Both the position numbers and the translations under genes were made by a program. Under the pieces are notes generated by a model that saw nothing but the letters and a program-made list of their open reading frames with translations, had not been told where the DNA came from and made no database searches. This document shows, piece by piece, positions 24,218 to 33,400 of a DNA stretch of 64,000 nt. The stretch lies in NCBI RefSeq assembly GCF_036226465.1, contig NZ_CP108476.1, forward strand, positions 6,510,001-6,574,000, read 5' to 3'. The DNA is from Kitasatospora sp. NBC_01250 (lineage in GTDB: Bacteria > Actinomycetota > Actinomycetes > Streptomycetales > Streptomycetaceae). Each line of letters begins with the position of its first letter. Position 1 is the stretch's first letter.

Positions 24218-25621
24218 TCAGCCGCGCTGGACGTCGTCCAGCAGGCTCTGCTCGTAGGCGATCCCCGGGCGCACCGGGTAGCCGCGCTCCGGCTCGGCCG
24301 CGGGCGCGGGAGGTGCCGCGGCGGGCGCCGCCGCGGCCTGCGGGGCCTGGGTGGAGCGCCACAGCCGGCGGCAGGAGACGATCGTGGCGGCCAGCAGCAG
24401 CAGGTTGCGGGCGCTGATGATGGTGACGCCGATGCCGGAGCTGGTGACGACCTGCCCGAAGTTCAGCGGGAACTCCAGGGTGGTCAGCACCGTCGTGATC
24501 AGGATCATCACGGCCACCGGGCGCTGGCTGCTGCCCCGCACGGTCAGGCAGACCGCCGCCAGGCCGACCAGCCACACCATGTACTGCGGGCTGATCACCC
24601 GGCTGGAAACGGTGAAGATCAGCAGGGCCGCGAGCGCAGCGTCGTAGGTGGTGGACGGCTGCCAGCGCCGGGCCCGCAGCCGCCAGTAGAGCAGCCAGGC
24701 GAAGCCGGCCAGGGTGCCGCCGAGCGCGATCTTGGAGATCACGTCGACGCCGGTGCCGATGAACTCCACCGAGCCGTAGTGCATCATCGTCTTGCCCTGC
24801 CAGTCGCCGAACAGCTTGGCGAAGTGCAGCGGCAGTGCCGCCAGCGACTCCACCTCGATGCCGCGGTCGGCCTGGAAGGTGAGGAACTCGAAGGCCCCGT
24901 TCATCCCCGCGGCCAGCAGGAACGCCAGCGTGCTCATCGCCGCGACCGCCGAGGTCCAGGAGCGCCGGGTGCGCCGGCCGCGCGGGGTGCCGGCCAGTCC
25001 GAGCAGCGGCCAGAGCTTCATCAGCCCGCCGATGCCCAGCAGGATGCCGCCCAGCACCGGGCGTCGCAGGATCACCAGCAGGCCGGCCACCGCCAGCGCG
25101 GTGACCAGGATGTCGTAGCGGCAGTAGACGGTCGGGCCCAGCAGCGGCACCCCGGCCACCCAGACCCAGGCACCGGCCAGGCTGCGCCCGCGGCGCAGCC
25201 CGTAGCGCACCAGCATGCCGATCGCCACGGTGTCGAAGATCCCGCACAGCACGAAGAAGGAGATCAGGTACGACCAGGGGAAGAGCCCGGGGGCCAGGAT
25301 CACCAGCGCCGCGCCCGGCGGGTACTGCCAGGTCACGTCGTCCATCGGGAAGGTGCCGGTCTGCAACACCCCGTACCAGGCGTGGTAGATCACCGAGACG
25401 TCGGTGGTCACGTCCAGGCCGAACCGGATGACGCCGGTGACGATCAGGATCAGCAGGACCCTGGTGGCCAGCCAGGTGGCGCCGATGCCCCACAGCGCGC
25501 CACGCGCGGGGGCGGCCGGGGTGACGGCAGTGGCGCCCGGTGCGGGGGGTGCGGCGAGCGCGAGACCACCGCTGCCGCCGCTGGCGACCTCGTCCGCCGG
25601 GCCGTCCTGGGCCAACTCCAC
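24218..25621 (-). CDS. Polytopic GT87 (DUF2029-type) mannosyltransferase
   Basis: 467-aa integral membrane glycosyltransferase of the GT-C superfamily, related to the polyprenol-phosphate-mannose-dependent enzymes of phosphatidylinositol mannoside and lipomannan synthesis. About ten hydrophobic segments are visible. The first extracellular loop has the acidic pattern expected (VTTDVSVIYHAWYG, with a DVTWQYPPGA segment typical of this family). GTG start at 25621 is preferred because AGGGAG lies 8 bp upstream; the open frame continues upstream without support. The C-terminus is Ala/Pro-rich. It is divergent from the PimB-like gene, the cytoplasmic partner of the same pathway. Confidence 0.85.
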   Translation of the reverse strand: MELAQDGPADEVASGGSGGLALAAPPAPGATAVTPAAPARGALWGIGATWLATRVLLILIVTGVIRFGLDVTTDVSVIYHAWYGVLQTGTFPMDDVTWQYPPGAALVILAPGLFPWSYLISFFVLCGIFDTVAIGMLVRYGLRRGRSLAGAWVWVAGVPLLGPTVYCRYDILVTALAVAGLLVILRRPVLGGILLGIGGLMKLWPLLGLAGTPRGRRTRRSWTSAVAAMSTLAFLLAAGMNGAFEFLTFQADRGIEVESLAALPLHFAKLFGDWQGKTMMHYGSVEFIGTGVDVISKIALGGTLAGFAWLLYWRLRARRWQPSTTYDAALAALLIFTVSSRVISPQYMVWLVGLAAVCLTVRGSSQRPVAVMILITTVLTTLEFPLNFGQVVTSSGIGVTIISARNLLLLAATIVSCRRLWRSTQAPQAAAAPAAAPPAPAAEPERGYPVRPGIAYEQSLLDDVQRG

Positions 25622-25894
25622 TGTGCTCCCTCGTTCTCTGCGCGCGACCGCGTTCGTCGCGCGCGGCTGCCCGCGCCCGAGCCGGCGCCTGTCCACGCGC
25701 GCCGGTGCGTACCGGGCGGGGCCGGCTTCGACTAGGACAGACTCAGGAGGGAAACGGTTCCGGCCCGGCCTTCCGTTCCCGACGGTCCGCCCGCCCCCGC
25801 TCCGTTCGTTCCCGCCGAGTCGGCATGGTGACCTATGGTACGGATCACCGAGCGGTGAACCGAGCACCCCCCGACCGAGCGAGCCGTGGACAGT

Positions 25895-27049
25895 ATGCCG
25901 AAGACCCTTGTCGTCACCAACGACTTTCCCCCGCGTCCAGGCGGAATTCAGGCCTTTGTCCACAACATGGCGGTGCGCCGGCCGGCGGGCAGCATTGTGG
26001 TGTACGCCTCATCGTGGCGCGACGGCCGGGAGGTCGCGCGCTTCGACGCCGAGCAGCCGTTCCCGGTGATCCGCGACCGCAGCACCATGCTGCTGCCGAC
26101 CCCCCGGGTCACCCGGCGGGCGGCCGAGCTGCTGCGGGCCGAGGGCTGCGACACGGTCTGGTTCGGGGCGGCTGCGCCGCTGGGCCTGATGGCGCCCGCG
26201 CTGCGCCGCGCCGGGGCGGCCCGGCTGCTCGGCATGACGCACGGCCACGAGGCCGCCTGGGCCCAACTCCCGGGCTCGCGCCAGCTGCTGCGGCGGATCG
26301 GCGAGGGCACCGACACGCTCACCTACCTCGGCGAGTACACCCGCTCGCGGATCGCCCGGGCGGTGGGTCCGGGGCCGGCCGCGCGGATGGCGCAGCTGCC
26401 GCCGGGGGTGGACGAGCAGACCTTCCACCCGGACTCGGGCGGCGCCGAGGTGCGGGCCCGGCTCGGGCTGACGGACCGTCCGGTGGTGGTCTGCGTCTCC
26501 CGGCTGGTGCCGCGCAAGGGGCAGGACACGCTGATCCGCGCGCTGCCGCTGATCCTGGCCGCCGAGCCGGACACCGTGCTGCTGATCGTCGGCGGCGGCC
26601 CCTACCTGGCGGACCTGCGCAAGCTGGCCGAGGCGACCGGGGTGGCCGCCTCGGTCCGGTTCACCGGCGAGGTGCCGTGGGCCGAGCTGCCGGCCCACTA
26701 CGGTGCGGGCGACGTCTTCGCGATGCCGTGCCGCACCAGGCGCGGGGGACTGGACGTGGAGGGGCTCGGGATCGTCTACCTGGAGGCTTCCGCCACCGGG
26801 CTGCCGGTGGTGGCGGGCGACTCCGGCGGTGCCCCGGACGCCGTGCTGGAGGGCGAGACGGGCTACGTGGTCCCCGGCGGCTCGCTGGAGCAGGTCGCCG
26901 AGCGGATCGTGCGGCTGCTCGCCGACCCGGCGCTGCGCCGGCGGCTGGGCCGGGCGGGGCGGCGCTGGGTGGAGGAGGCCTGGCGCTGGGACCTGCTGGC
27001 CCAGCGCCTGGGCGATCTGCTGGCGGGCCAGGGCCAAAGTCAGGCCTAG
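25895..27049 (+). CDS. pimB: GT4 glycosyltransferase, PimB-like mannosyltransferase
   Basis: 384-aa GT-B fold enzyme that should use GDP-mannose to add the second mannose to phosphatidylinositol monomannoside. The start reads TLVVTNDFPPRPGGIQAF, the acceptor-side glycine loop typical of PimB-type enzymes. The donor-binding C-terminal half has VSRLVPRKGQD and the E-x7-E motif around VEGLGIVYLEASATGLP. The start is ATG 25895; a GTG at 25886 is in frame and possible. The assignment as PimB rather than another GT4 rests on the N-terminal motif and the neighbouring GT87 enzyme. The message ends in a strong dyad before the convergent acyl-CoA ligase gene. Confidence 0.85.
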   Translation: MPKTLVVTNDFPPRPGGIQAFVHNMAVRRPAGSIVVYASSWRDGREVARFDAEQPFPVIRDRSTMLLPTPRVTRRAAELLRAEGCDTVWFGAAAPLGLMAPALRRAGAARLLGMTHGHEAAWAQLPGSRQLLRRIGEGTDTLTYLGEYTRSRIARAVGPGPAARMAQLPPGVDEQTFHPDSGGAEVRARLGLTDRPVVVCVSRLVPRKGQDTLIRALPLILAAEPDTVLLIVGGGPYLADLRKLAEATGVAASVRFTGEVPWAELPAHYGAGDVFAMPCRTRRGGLDVEGLGIVYLEASATGLPVVAGDSGGAPDAVLEGETGYVVPGGSLEQVAERIVRLLADPALRRRLGRAGRRWVEEAWRWDLLAQRLGDLLAGQGQSQA

Positions 27050-27073
27050 AGCCAGGCCCAGGGCCTGGCTCTA
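27047..27073. terminator. Bidirectional hairpin between pimB and the acyl-CoA ligase gene
   Basis: Perfect inverted repeat TAGAGCCAGGCCC (27047-27059) / GGGCCTGGCTCTA (27061-27073) around a single base. The first arm includes the pimB stop codon. Suited to terminate both convergent genes. Confidence 0.75.
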
Positions 27074-27088
27074 GGCCGGGGGCCGGGC

Positions 27089-28879
27089 CTAGCGCTGGTA
27101 GAGCGCCTCGATCTCGCCCGCGTAGTCCTTCAGCACCACGTTGCGCTTGAGCTTGAGCGAGGGCGTCAGGTAGCCGTTGGCCTCGGAGAACTCGGTGTCC
27201 AGGACCCGGAACTTCTTCACGGCCTCGGCGTGCGAGACCGCCTTGTTGCCCTCGTCCACCGCCTCCTGGACGGCGGCCAGCAGGGCCGGGTCCTGGAGCA
27301 GCTCGGCCACGCTCGCGGGCTGACGGCCGTTCAGCTCCAGCCACCGCGGCAGGAACTCCTGGTCGATGGTGACCAGGCAGCCGATGAACGGCTTGCGGTC
27401 GCCGACCACCATCACCTCGCCGATCAGCGGGTGCGCCCGGATGCGGTCCTCGATCACGGCGGGGGCGACGTTCTTGCCGCCGGCCGTGACGATGATCTCC
27501 TTCTTGCGGCCGGTGATGGTCAGGTAGCCGTCCTCGTCCAGCGACCCGAGGTCACCGGTGGCGAACCAGCCGTCCCGCAGCGCCTCCTCGGTGGCCACCG
27601 GGTTGTTCCAGTAGCCGGTGAAGATCTGCGGGCCCTTCAGCAGCACCTCGCCGTCCTCGGCGATCCGCACCGCGGAGCCGGGCAGCGGCTGGCCGACCGT
27701 GCCGATCTTCGGCTTGTCGTGCGGGTTGAAGGCGGTGGCCGCGCAGGTCTCGGTCAGCCCGTAGCCCTCCAGCACGGTGAAGCCGATGCCCCGGTAGAAG
27801 TGGCCCAGACGCTCGCCCAGCGGCGCGCCGCCGGAGATCGCGTGGGTGGCCCGGCCGCCGAGGGCGGCGCGCAGCTTGCTGTAGACCAGCTTGTCGAAGA
27901 CCGCGTGCTTGAGCCGCAGCAGCAGGCCGGGGCCGCCCAGCTCCTGCGCGCGGCTGTAGGCGATGGCCACGTCGGCGGCCTGGTCGAAGATCTTGCCCTT
28001 GCCGTCCGCCTGGGCCTTGGCCCGCGCGGTGTTGTAGACCTTCTCGAAGACCCGCGGCACGCCCAGGATCAGGGTCGGGCGGAAGGAGGCGAGCTCGGCG
28101 GTGACGTCCTTGATGTCCGAGACGTGGCCCAGCTTGATCGGCGCGATCGCGGCGGCGATCTCGGCGATCCGGCCCAGCACGTGGGCCAGCGGCAGGAAGA
28201 GCAGCACCGAGCTCTCACCGGTGCGGAACAGGTCCGGCATCCGGGCGACCACGTTGCCCAGCTCGGCCATGAAGTTGCCGTGGGTGAGCTGACAGCCCTT
28301 GGGGCGGCCGGTGGTGCCCGAGGTGTAGACGATGGTGGCGATCGTGTCGGGGCCGGGGATCGAGCGGCGCTCGGCCACGGTGGCGTCCGGCACGTCGGCG
28401 CCCGCCGTGTTCAGCTCCTCGATCCCGCCGCGCTCGATCTGCCAGGTGTGCCGCAGCTCGGGCAACCGGTCGCGGACCGACTCGACCACGGCGGCGTGGC
28501 TGTCGGTCTCGGTGACCACCACGACCGCGCCAGAGTCGCCGAGGATCCACTGCACCTGCTCGGCGGAGGAGGTCTCGTAGACCGGCACGGTGATCGCGCC
28601 GGCGCTCCAGATCGCGAAGTCGAGCAGGGTCCACTCGTAGCGGGTGCGCGACATCACGCCGACCCGGTCGCCCGGCTGCACGCCGGAGGCGATCAGCCCT
28701 TTGGCCGTCCGGTGCACCTCGGCGAGGAAGGCGGCGGCGGTGACGTCCTGCCAGCGGCCGTCCAGCTTCCGGCTGAGCACCGCGACCTGTGCGTGGTCCG
28801 CGGCGTTCTGGTGGACCAGGTCGGAGAGGTTGCCACCGCTCGGGACCTGGTATCGGGCCGGAAGGCTGAAGTCGAGCAC
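27089..28879 (-). CDS. Long-chain fatty-acid--CoA ligase (FadD15-like)
   Basis: 596-aa AMP-forming ligase that activates fatty acids to acyl-CoA. The ANL-superfamily motifs are all present: TIVYTSGTTGRPKGC (A3, ATP-binding), GYGLTETCA (A5), DGWFATGDLG (A7) and GRKKEIIVTAGGKNV (A8 hinge with catalytic Lys context). The 'long-chain' assignment follows from its length and the A8 sequence, shared with mycobacterial FadD15-type proteins. ATG 28879 is the start. It is divergent from the SRPBCC gene across 270 bp of non-coding sequence in which I see no strong motif. Confidence 0.93.
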   Translation of the reverse strand: MLDFSLPARYQVPSGGNLSDLVHQNAADHAQVAVLSRKLDGRWQDVTAAAFLAEVHRTAKGLIASGVQPGDRVGVMSRTRYEWTLLDFAIWSAGAITVPVYETSSAEQVQWILGDSGAVVVVTETDSHAAVVESVRDRLPELRHTWQIERGGIEELNTAGADVPDATVAERRSIPGPDTIATIVYTSGTTGRPKGCQLTHGNFMAELGNVVARMPDLFRTGESSVLLFLPLAHVLGRIAEIAAAIAPIKLGHVSDIKDVTAELASFRPTLILGVPRVFEKVYNTARAKAQADGKGKIFDQAADVAIAYSRAQELGGPGLLLRLKHAVFDKLVYSKLRAALGGRATHAISGGAPLGERLGHFYRGIGFTVLEGYGLTETCAATAFNPHDKPKIGTVGQPLPGSAVRIAEDGEVLLKGPQIFTGYWNNPVATEEALRDGWFATGDLGSLDEDGYLTITGRKKEIIVTAGGKNVAPAVIEDRIRAHPLIGEVMVVGDRKPFIGCLVTIDQEFLPRWLELNGRQPASVAELLQDPALLAAVQEAVDEGNKAVSHAEAVKKFRVLDTEFSEANGYLTPSLKLKRNVVLKDYAGEIEALYQR

Positions 28880-29152
28880 TACTGCTCCTCGTCTGCGACG
28901 CTGCGGGACGGCAGGACGTTACTGCCCGGTAGCCAGATTCGGGTAGGGGGGTCAGCCGCGGTGTTCGAAGTGTCACACCCCTTGGGGAGGCACTGATCGT
29001 TGTGCTTCGCACCTTACGGCAGCGCACAGGTGACCCGCCGGTAGCCCTCCACGGGCCGCTCGCCGGTGCCCCACGGGCTCGGGGGTGGCGACGGCCGCGA
29101 TAGCCTTCGGTGGCACCTGACCAGTGGCACGGGACAACGCGGAGGCCCACCG

Positions 29153-29623
29153 ATGGCGGAACACACCAGGTCGAGCATCGTCGTCGAGGCGACGGCGGCC
29201 GAGGTGATGGCGGTGATCGCCGATTTCGAGGCGTACCCGCTGTGGACCGGTGAGGTCAAGGAGATCGAGGTGCTCGGCCGCACCGAGGAGGGCCGTGCGA
29301 CCCAGGTCCGGTTGCTGCTCGACGCCGGTGCGATCCGTGACGAGCACGTGCTCGCCTACACCTGGGACGCGGAGCGCGAGGTCTCCTGGACCCTGGTGAA
29401 GAGCCAGATGCTGCGCTCGCTGGACGGCTCCTACTCGCTCGCGCCGGCCCCCGGCGGCACCGAGGTCACCTACCAGCTCGCGGTGGACGTCAAGATCCCG
29501 ATGCTGGGCATGATCAAGCGCAAGGCCGAGAAGGTGATCATCGACCGGGCGCTGGCCGGCCTGAAGAAGCGGGTGGAGAGCCGGCCCGAGGGCGGGTCCG
29601 CCCCCGCCACCGGCGCGAGCTGA
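29153..29623 (+). CDS. SRPBCC (polyketide cyclase/START-like) family protein
   Basis: 156-aa protein of the START-like helix-grip fold: SIVVEATAAEVMAVIADFEAYPLWTGEVKEIEVL is the usual start of this family (the continuous segment lies at about residues 6-40), followed by antiparallel strands and a long C-terminal helix (IIDRALAGLKKRVES). Such domains bind hydrophobic ligands; no specific substrate is evident. ATG 29153 with GGAGG 8 bp upstream. It is followed 7 bp later by the ArsA-like gene in the same direction, so the two are co-transcribed and perhaps functionally linked. Confidence 0.88.
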   Translation: MAEHTRSSIVVEATAAEVMAVIADFEAYPLWTGEVKEIEVLGRTEEGRATQVRLLLDAGAIRDEHVLAYTWDAEREVSWTLVKSQMLRSLDGSYSLAPAPGGTEVTYQLAVDVKIPMLGMIKRKAEKVIIDRALAGLKKRVESRPEGGSAPATGAS

Positions 29624-29630
29624 CCCCGCG

Positions 29631-30806
29631 ATGACCCGCACGGTGCTGGTCACCGGTGACGCCGCCGCCGTGCCCGCGGTGGCCGCCGCCACCGCGCTGC
29701 ACGCCGCGGGCCGCGGCCTGCGCACCCTGCTGCTGGCCGCCGACGATCCGCACCGCGCGGTCGACGAGGTGCTCGGAGCGCGCCTCGGTGACCAGCCGGC
29801 GGAGATCGACCACCACCTGTGGGCCGTGCGGATCGAGGAGCAGCAGGCGTTCCGCCGGGCGCTCGGCGCCCTGGACGGCAAACTGCGCACCGGCTTCGAC
29901 CTGCTCGGCGTCGAGCCGCTGGAGCCCGACGAGCTGACCGCGCTGCCGGGCACCCGCCAGCTCGCCCTGCTGCGCGCGCTGCGGGTGCCGGCCGACAGCT
30001 ACGACCTGGTGGTGGCCGCCGCCCCGCCGCCCGCCGAGCTGACCATGGCGCTCGCGCTGCCCGAGCAGCTGGACCGCTACCTGAGCCGCCTGCTGCCCGA
30101 GCAGCGCCAGGCCGCCCGGGCGCTGCGCCCGCTGCTGGCCGCGGTGGCCGGGGTGCCGATGCCCGCCGACTGGCTGTACTCCGCGCGGGCCTGGGTGGGC
30201 GGCGAGCTGACCGCCACCCGTGCGGTGATCGAGTCGAGCCGCACCTCGGTGCGCCTGGCGGTGGACGCCGGCTCCTGCTCGGTGCCCGCGCTGCGCCGGG
30301 CCGCCGCCGGGCTGGCGCTCTTCGGTCACCGGCTGGACGCCGTGGCCGCGCACCGCGCGCTGCCCGCCGCCGCGCTGGAGTCCGCCGATCCGTGGCTGGC
30401 CGGTCAGGCCCGGCGCGAGCGGGAGCGGCTGGCCGCGATCGGCCTGGACGTGCCGCTGCTGGTCGCCGACCAGCTGGCCGCCGACCTGCCGGCGGTGGCC
30501 GACCAGCTGTACGGCGCCGGGACGGGCCCCGAGCCGAGCACCCGCTGGCCGTGGACCGCCGAGGACCGGTTGGCGGAGGACGGCGTGCTGCTCTGGCGGC
30601 TGGCCGCGCCCGGCGCCGAGCGCGCCGACCTGGAGCTGATGCGCCGCGGCGACGAGCTGGTGGTCGGGCTCGGCTCCTACCGGCGGATCCTGCCGCTGCC
30701 GGGCGCCCTGCGCCGCTGCACGGTGGCCGGGGCGGCGCTGCGCGGCGGTGAGTTGACGTTGCGCTTCGCGCCCGACCCGGACCTCTGGCCGACCGGTGGC
30801 CGGTAA
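29631..30806 (+). CDS. ArsA/Get3-like protein lacking the P-loop
   Basis: 391 residues related to the ArsA anion-transporting ATPase family. The N-terminal position that should carry the deviant Walker A (GKGGVGKT) reads VTGDAAAVPAVAAATAL, with neither Lys nor the glycine series, so ATP binding in the usual way is unlikely. Later segments keep the family pattern (DPHRAVDEVLGA, YDLVVAAAPPP, ALPGTRQLALLRAL). The C-terminal 80 residues resemble the HSP20-like domain found after ArsA in actinobacteria (RADLELMRRGDELVVGLG). Probable pseudo-ATPase, with a scaffold or binding role inferred. It follows the SRPBCC gene by 7 bp. Confidence 0.72.
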   Translation: MTRTVLVTGDAAAVPAVAAATALHAAGRGLRTLLLAADDPHRAVDEVLGARLGDQPAEIDHHLWAVRIEEQQAFRRALGALDGKLRTGFDLLGVEPLEPDELTALPGTRQLALLRALRVPADSYDLVVAAAPPPAELTMALALPEQLDRYLSRLLPEQRQAARALRPLLAAVAGVPMPADWLYSARAWVGGELTATRAVIESSRTSVRLAVDAGSCSVPALRRAAAGLALFGHRLDAVAAHRALPAAALESADPWLAGQARRERERLAAIGLDVPLLVADQLAADLPAVADQLYGAGTGPEPSTRWPWTAEDRLAEDGVLLWRLAAPGAERADLELMRRGDELVVGLGSYRRILPLPGALRRCTVAGAALRGGELTLRFAPDPDLWPTGGR

Positions 30807-30881
30807 CCGGTAGCGTCTGAAGGGACCGAGCGGGCGCGCTCCCTGGTGCGTCCGCGGCACCGGCACCGGAAGGCGCACGTC

Positions 30882-31151
30882 ATGAACAATTCAGATCCTG
30901 TCGACAACGAGAACCCCCAGGACGAGGGCAGTCCGCTGATCGACGAGGTGCGCAAGCTCGCCGCCACCGTGGGGGAGCAGGCGGAGCGCGTCTACGGGCG
31001 GGTGAAGGCGGAGAACCCCGAGGTCTTCGAGCACCTGGCCGCCGCCGGCGCCGAGTTGCTGGCCGCCTACCGGGCCGCCGTGGCCGGGCACGAGCGGCGC
31101 TGGTCGGCCCCCGAGCCGTCCGACTCCGAGCGGATCGACCTGGACGAATAG
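30882..31151 (+). CDS. Small acidic conserved protein (DUF5304-like)
   Basis: 89-aa acidic, helix-rich cytoplasmic protein (SPLIDEVRKLAATVGEQAERVYGRV, residues about 22-46, then a second helix FEHLAAAGAELLAAYRAAV). I recognise it as a conserved actinomycete hypothetical, probably DUF5304; no enzymatic motif. The ATG at 30882 follows GGAAGG. It is 75 bp after the ArsA-like gene and about 190 bp before glucokinase, in the same direction. Function unknown. Confidence 0.7.
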   Translation: MNNSDPVDNENPQDEGSPLIDEVRKLAATVGEQAERVYGRVKAENPEVFEHLAAAGAELLAAYRAAVAGHERRWSAPEPSDSERIDLDE

Positions 31152-31340
31152 CGCTCGCCGTGTTCATCACCGAGGGGAATCCCGGGGCTACGCAGGGGCT
31201 TGAATCGTACGACTTTTGAAGCCTTGCGGCGGGGCTTTCGCAACCTTGTCTTCGGATAATGTATGGCCAGGTGTGTACGGGAGCACGGCCGGGCGGGTAC
31301 CGTTCCGCCCATCGGGCACGAGCGAATGACTGAGGGACAC

Positions 31341-32285
31341 ATGGCTCTGACCATCGGCGTCGATGTCGGCGGCACCAAGATCGCGGCCGGCGTGGTCGAC
31401 GAGAACGGCGAGATCCTGGCCCGGACCCGGGTTCCCACCCCGGCCGACCCGCAGTGGGCGGTCGATGCCATCGCCCAGGCCGTGCGCGAGCTCAAGGAGC
31501 AGTACACCGAGGTCAGCGCGGTGGGCGTGGGCGCCCCCGGCTTCGTCGACCGCGACCGCTCCACGGTGATCTTCGCGCCCAACATCGCCTGGGAGAACGA
31601 GCCGCTGCGCGGCCGGATCGAGGAGCTCACCGGCCTCGACACGGTGGTGGAGAACGACGCCAACTGCGCGGCCTGGGCCGAGTTCCGCTTCGGTGCCGCG
31701 GCCGAGCACACCGACATGGTGCTGATCACCGTGGGCACCGGCATCGGCGGCGGCATCGTGCTGGACGGGCGGCTGCACCGCGGCCGGTTCGGCGTGGCCG
31801 GCGAGATCGGGCACCTGAACATGGTGCCGGACGGCCTGCTCTGTGGCTGCGGCGGCAAGGGCTGCTGGGAGCAGTACGGCTCGGGGCGGGCGCTGCGCCG
31901 CTACGGCCGGGAGCGGGCGGCGGCCGACCCGGTGCGCGGGCGGCGGATGCTGGAGCTCAACGACGGAGTGGCGGAGACCATCCGCGGCATCCACATCACC
32001 GAGGCCGCCGAGTACGGCGACCCGCTGGCACTGGAGTGCTACGCCGAGCTGGCCGACTGGCTGGGCCGCGGGATGGCCGACCTGGCCGCGCTCTTCGACC
32101 CGGGCGTCTTCGTGCTCGGCGGCGGCGTCTCGGACTCCGGGCGGCTGCTGCTCGACCCGGTGGCCAAGGACTTCGAGAAGTACCTGACGGGCGGGGTGCA
32201 CCGGCCGCGGGCCGAGGTCGTGCTGGCCTCGATGGGCTCCTCGGCGGGCATCGTGGGCGCGGGCGACCTGGCCCGCACCGCGTAG
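31341..32285 (+). CDS. glkA: Glucokinase, ROK family
   Basis: 314-aa ROK kinase that phosphorylates glucose with ATP; in Streptomyces the orthologue also mediates carbon catabolite repression. The phosphate-binding start is IGVDVGGTKIAAGVV. The zinc-binding ROK motif is complete: GHLNMVPDGLLCGCGGKGCWEQ, with His and three Cys (LCGCGGKGC). The catalytic Asp is in VENDANCAA. The start is ATG 31341 with GAGGGAC upstream; the frame upstream to 31263 is non-coding leader. Its upstream region contains a relatively AT-rich stretch (about 31195-31265) likely to hold the promoter. Confidence 0.95.
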   Translation: MALTIGVDVGGTKIAAGVVDENGEILARTRVPTPADPQWAVDAIAQAVRELKEQYTEVSAVGVGAPGFVDRDRSTVIFAPNIAWENEPLRGRIEELTGLDTVVENDANCAAWAEFRFGAAAEHTDMVLITVGTGIGGGIVLDGRLHRGRFGVAGEIGHLNMVPDGLLCGCGGKGCWEQYGSGRALRRYGRERAAADPVRGRRMLELNDGVAETIRGIHITEAAEYGDPLALECYAELADWLGRGMADLAALFDPGVFVLGGGVSDSGRLLLDPVAKDFEKYLTGGVHRPRAEVVLASMGSSAGIVGAGDLARTA

Positions 32286-32355
32286 CTCCAGCGGCAGGCC
32301 CGACCCCTGAGTGGTCGTCAGGTCCGACCGGCTCCGCCCCGGCGGAGCCGGTAGC

Positions 32356-33105
32356 GTGTCGGGGGTGACCCTCGACCTGCCGCGCTCCGGTCCCCAGCCG
32401 GACGGAGCCGAACTCGTCCGTGTGCTGAGCTACAACATCCGCTCGCAGCGGGACGACCGCCGGGCGCTGGCCCGGGTGATCCGCTCCTGCGAGCCCGACC
32501 TGGTCTGCGTGCAGGAGTCACCGCGCTACTGGCGCCCCGAGGGCCAGGCGGCCTGGCTGGCCAGGAACACCGGGACGGTGGTGCTGGCCGGCGGCGGGCG
32601 CACGGCGGCCGGACCGCTGCTGCTGGGAGGGTTGAGGGTCGAGGTGCTCGGCCGGCACGACCGGCTGCTGCCCAAGCACCGCGGGATGCACGCGCGCGGC
32701 TTCGCGAGCGCGGTGCTGCGGATCGGGCGCGCGGTGCCGTTCGCGCTGACCAGCTGCCACCTGAGCTTCATCGGCCCCGAGCGGGTGCAGCAGTTCGAGC
32801 TGCTGCACGAGCAGGGGTCGATCAGCCCGTACTCGGTGATCGCCGGGGACTTCAACGAGCATCCCGAGGACGCGGGTTGGCGCAAGCTGGCCGAGGCGTA
32901 CCAGGACGGCTGGGCGACCAGTCCGTGGGGCGGGGAGTACACCTCGCGCCCCGGGGACCCGCTGCAGCGGCTGGACGCCGTCTTCGCCTCGCCCGGGATC
33001 GAGGTGCTCTCCTGCGGGGTGCCGCCACTGCCGGTCGCCGAGCTGCTGGCGGCCACCGACCACCTGCCGGTGGTGGCGGTGCTGCGGGTGCCCGCCGCGC
33101 CCTGA
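32356..33105 (+). CDS. Endonuclease/exonuclease/phosphatase (EEP) family hydrolase
   Basis: About 249 residues with the four EEP-fold motifs: LSYNIRSQ (first metal-ligand Asn), DLVCVQES (catalytic Glu), AGDFNEHP (Asp/Asn pair) and TDHLPVVA (terminal catalytic Asp-His). This family includes AP endonucleases, sphingomyelinases and inositol phosphatases; without a signal peptide it is probably intracellular, and the substrate is unclear. GTG starts at 32356 and 32365 are both in frame and either may be used. It is followed by a perfect hairpin terminator. Confidence 0.85.
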   Translation: MSGVTLDLPRSGPQPDGAELVRVLSYNIRSQRDDRRALARVIRSCEPDLVCVQESPRYWRPEGQAAWLARNTGTVVLAGGGRTAAGPLLLGGLRVEVLGRHDRLLPKHRGMHARGFASAVLRIGRAVPFALTSCHLSFIGPERVQQFELLHEQGSISPYSVIAGDFNEHPEDAGWRKLAEAYQDGWATSPWGGEYTSRPGDPLQRLDAVFASPGIEVLSCGVPPLPVAELLAATDHLPVVAVLRVPAAP

Positions 33106-33127
33106 CGGCTCCTGACCGTCTGCCGAC

Positions 33128-33160
33128 CTCGGCGCCCCGCCGGTCCGGCGGGGCGCCGAG
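33128..33160 (+). terminator. Terminator of the EEP hydrolase gene
   Basis: Fifteen-pair GC stem (33128-33142 with 33146-33160, CTCGGCGCCCC arm) around a GTC loop, 22 bp after the stop codon. Confidence 0.8.
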
Positions 33161-33194
33161 GGCTGTTCTCAGGAGGTTCTCCGGATGTCTTCAC

Positions 33195-33250
33195 GAAGCA
33201 TGTGATGTATGCAATGGTACATGTCACACGTCTAGCCGTGTGCATGCTCA
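33195..33250. promoter_or_regulatory. Overlapping dyads upstream of the collagenase gene
   Basis: A locally AT-richer stretch contains ATGTA (33205-33209) and TACAT with TGTGA/TCACA outer parts (about 33201-33228), then CACACG (33225-33230) and CGTGTG (33237-33242) around a TCTAGC centre, itself flanked by CATG on both sides. This looks like a regulatory site for the secreted collagenase; no regulator is assigned. Confidence 0.4.
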
Positions 33251-33400
33251 AGCGGCCCCAACCTGCCCGGGCGCCTGTCCCACCCCACGACACCGGCGCC
33301 CATCGAGCAGGGCTGACGCATCGTCATGCTCCGCGCCTGCCACGGTCCCCGCCGTACGCCGCGCCCCCGCGCGCGGCCCCCCACACCGGGAGAACCTCAC

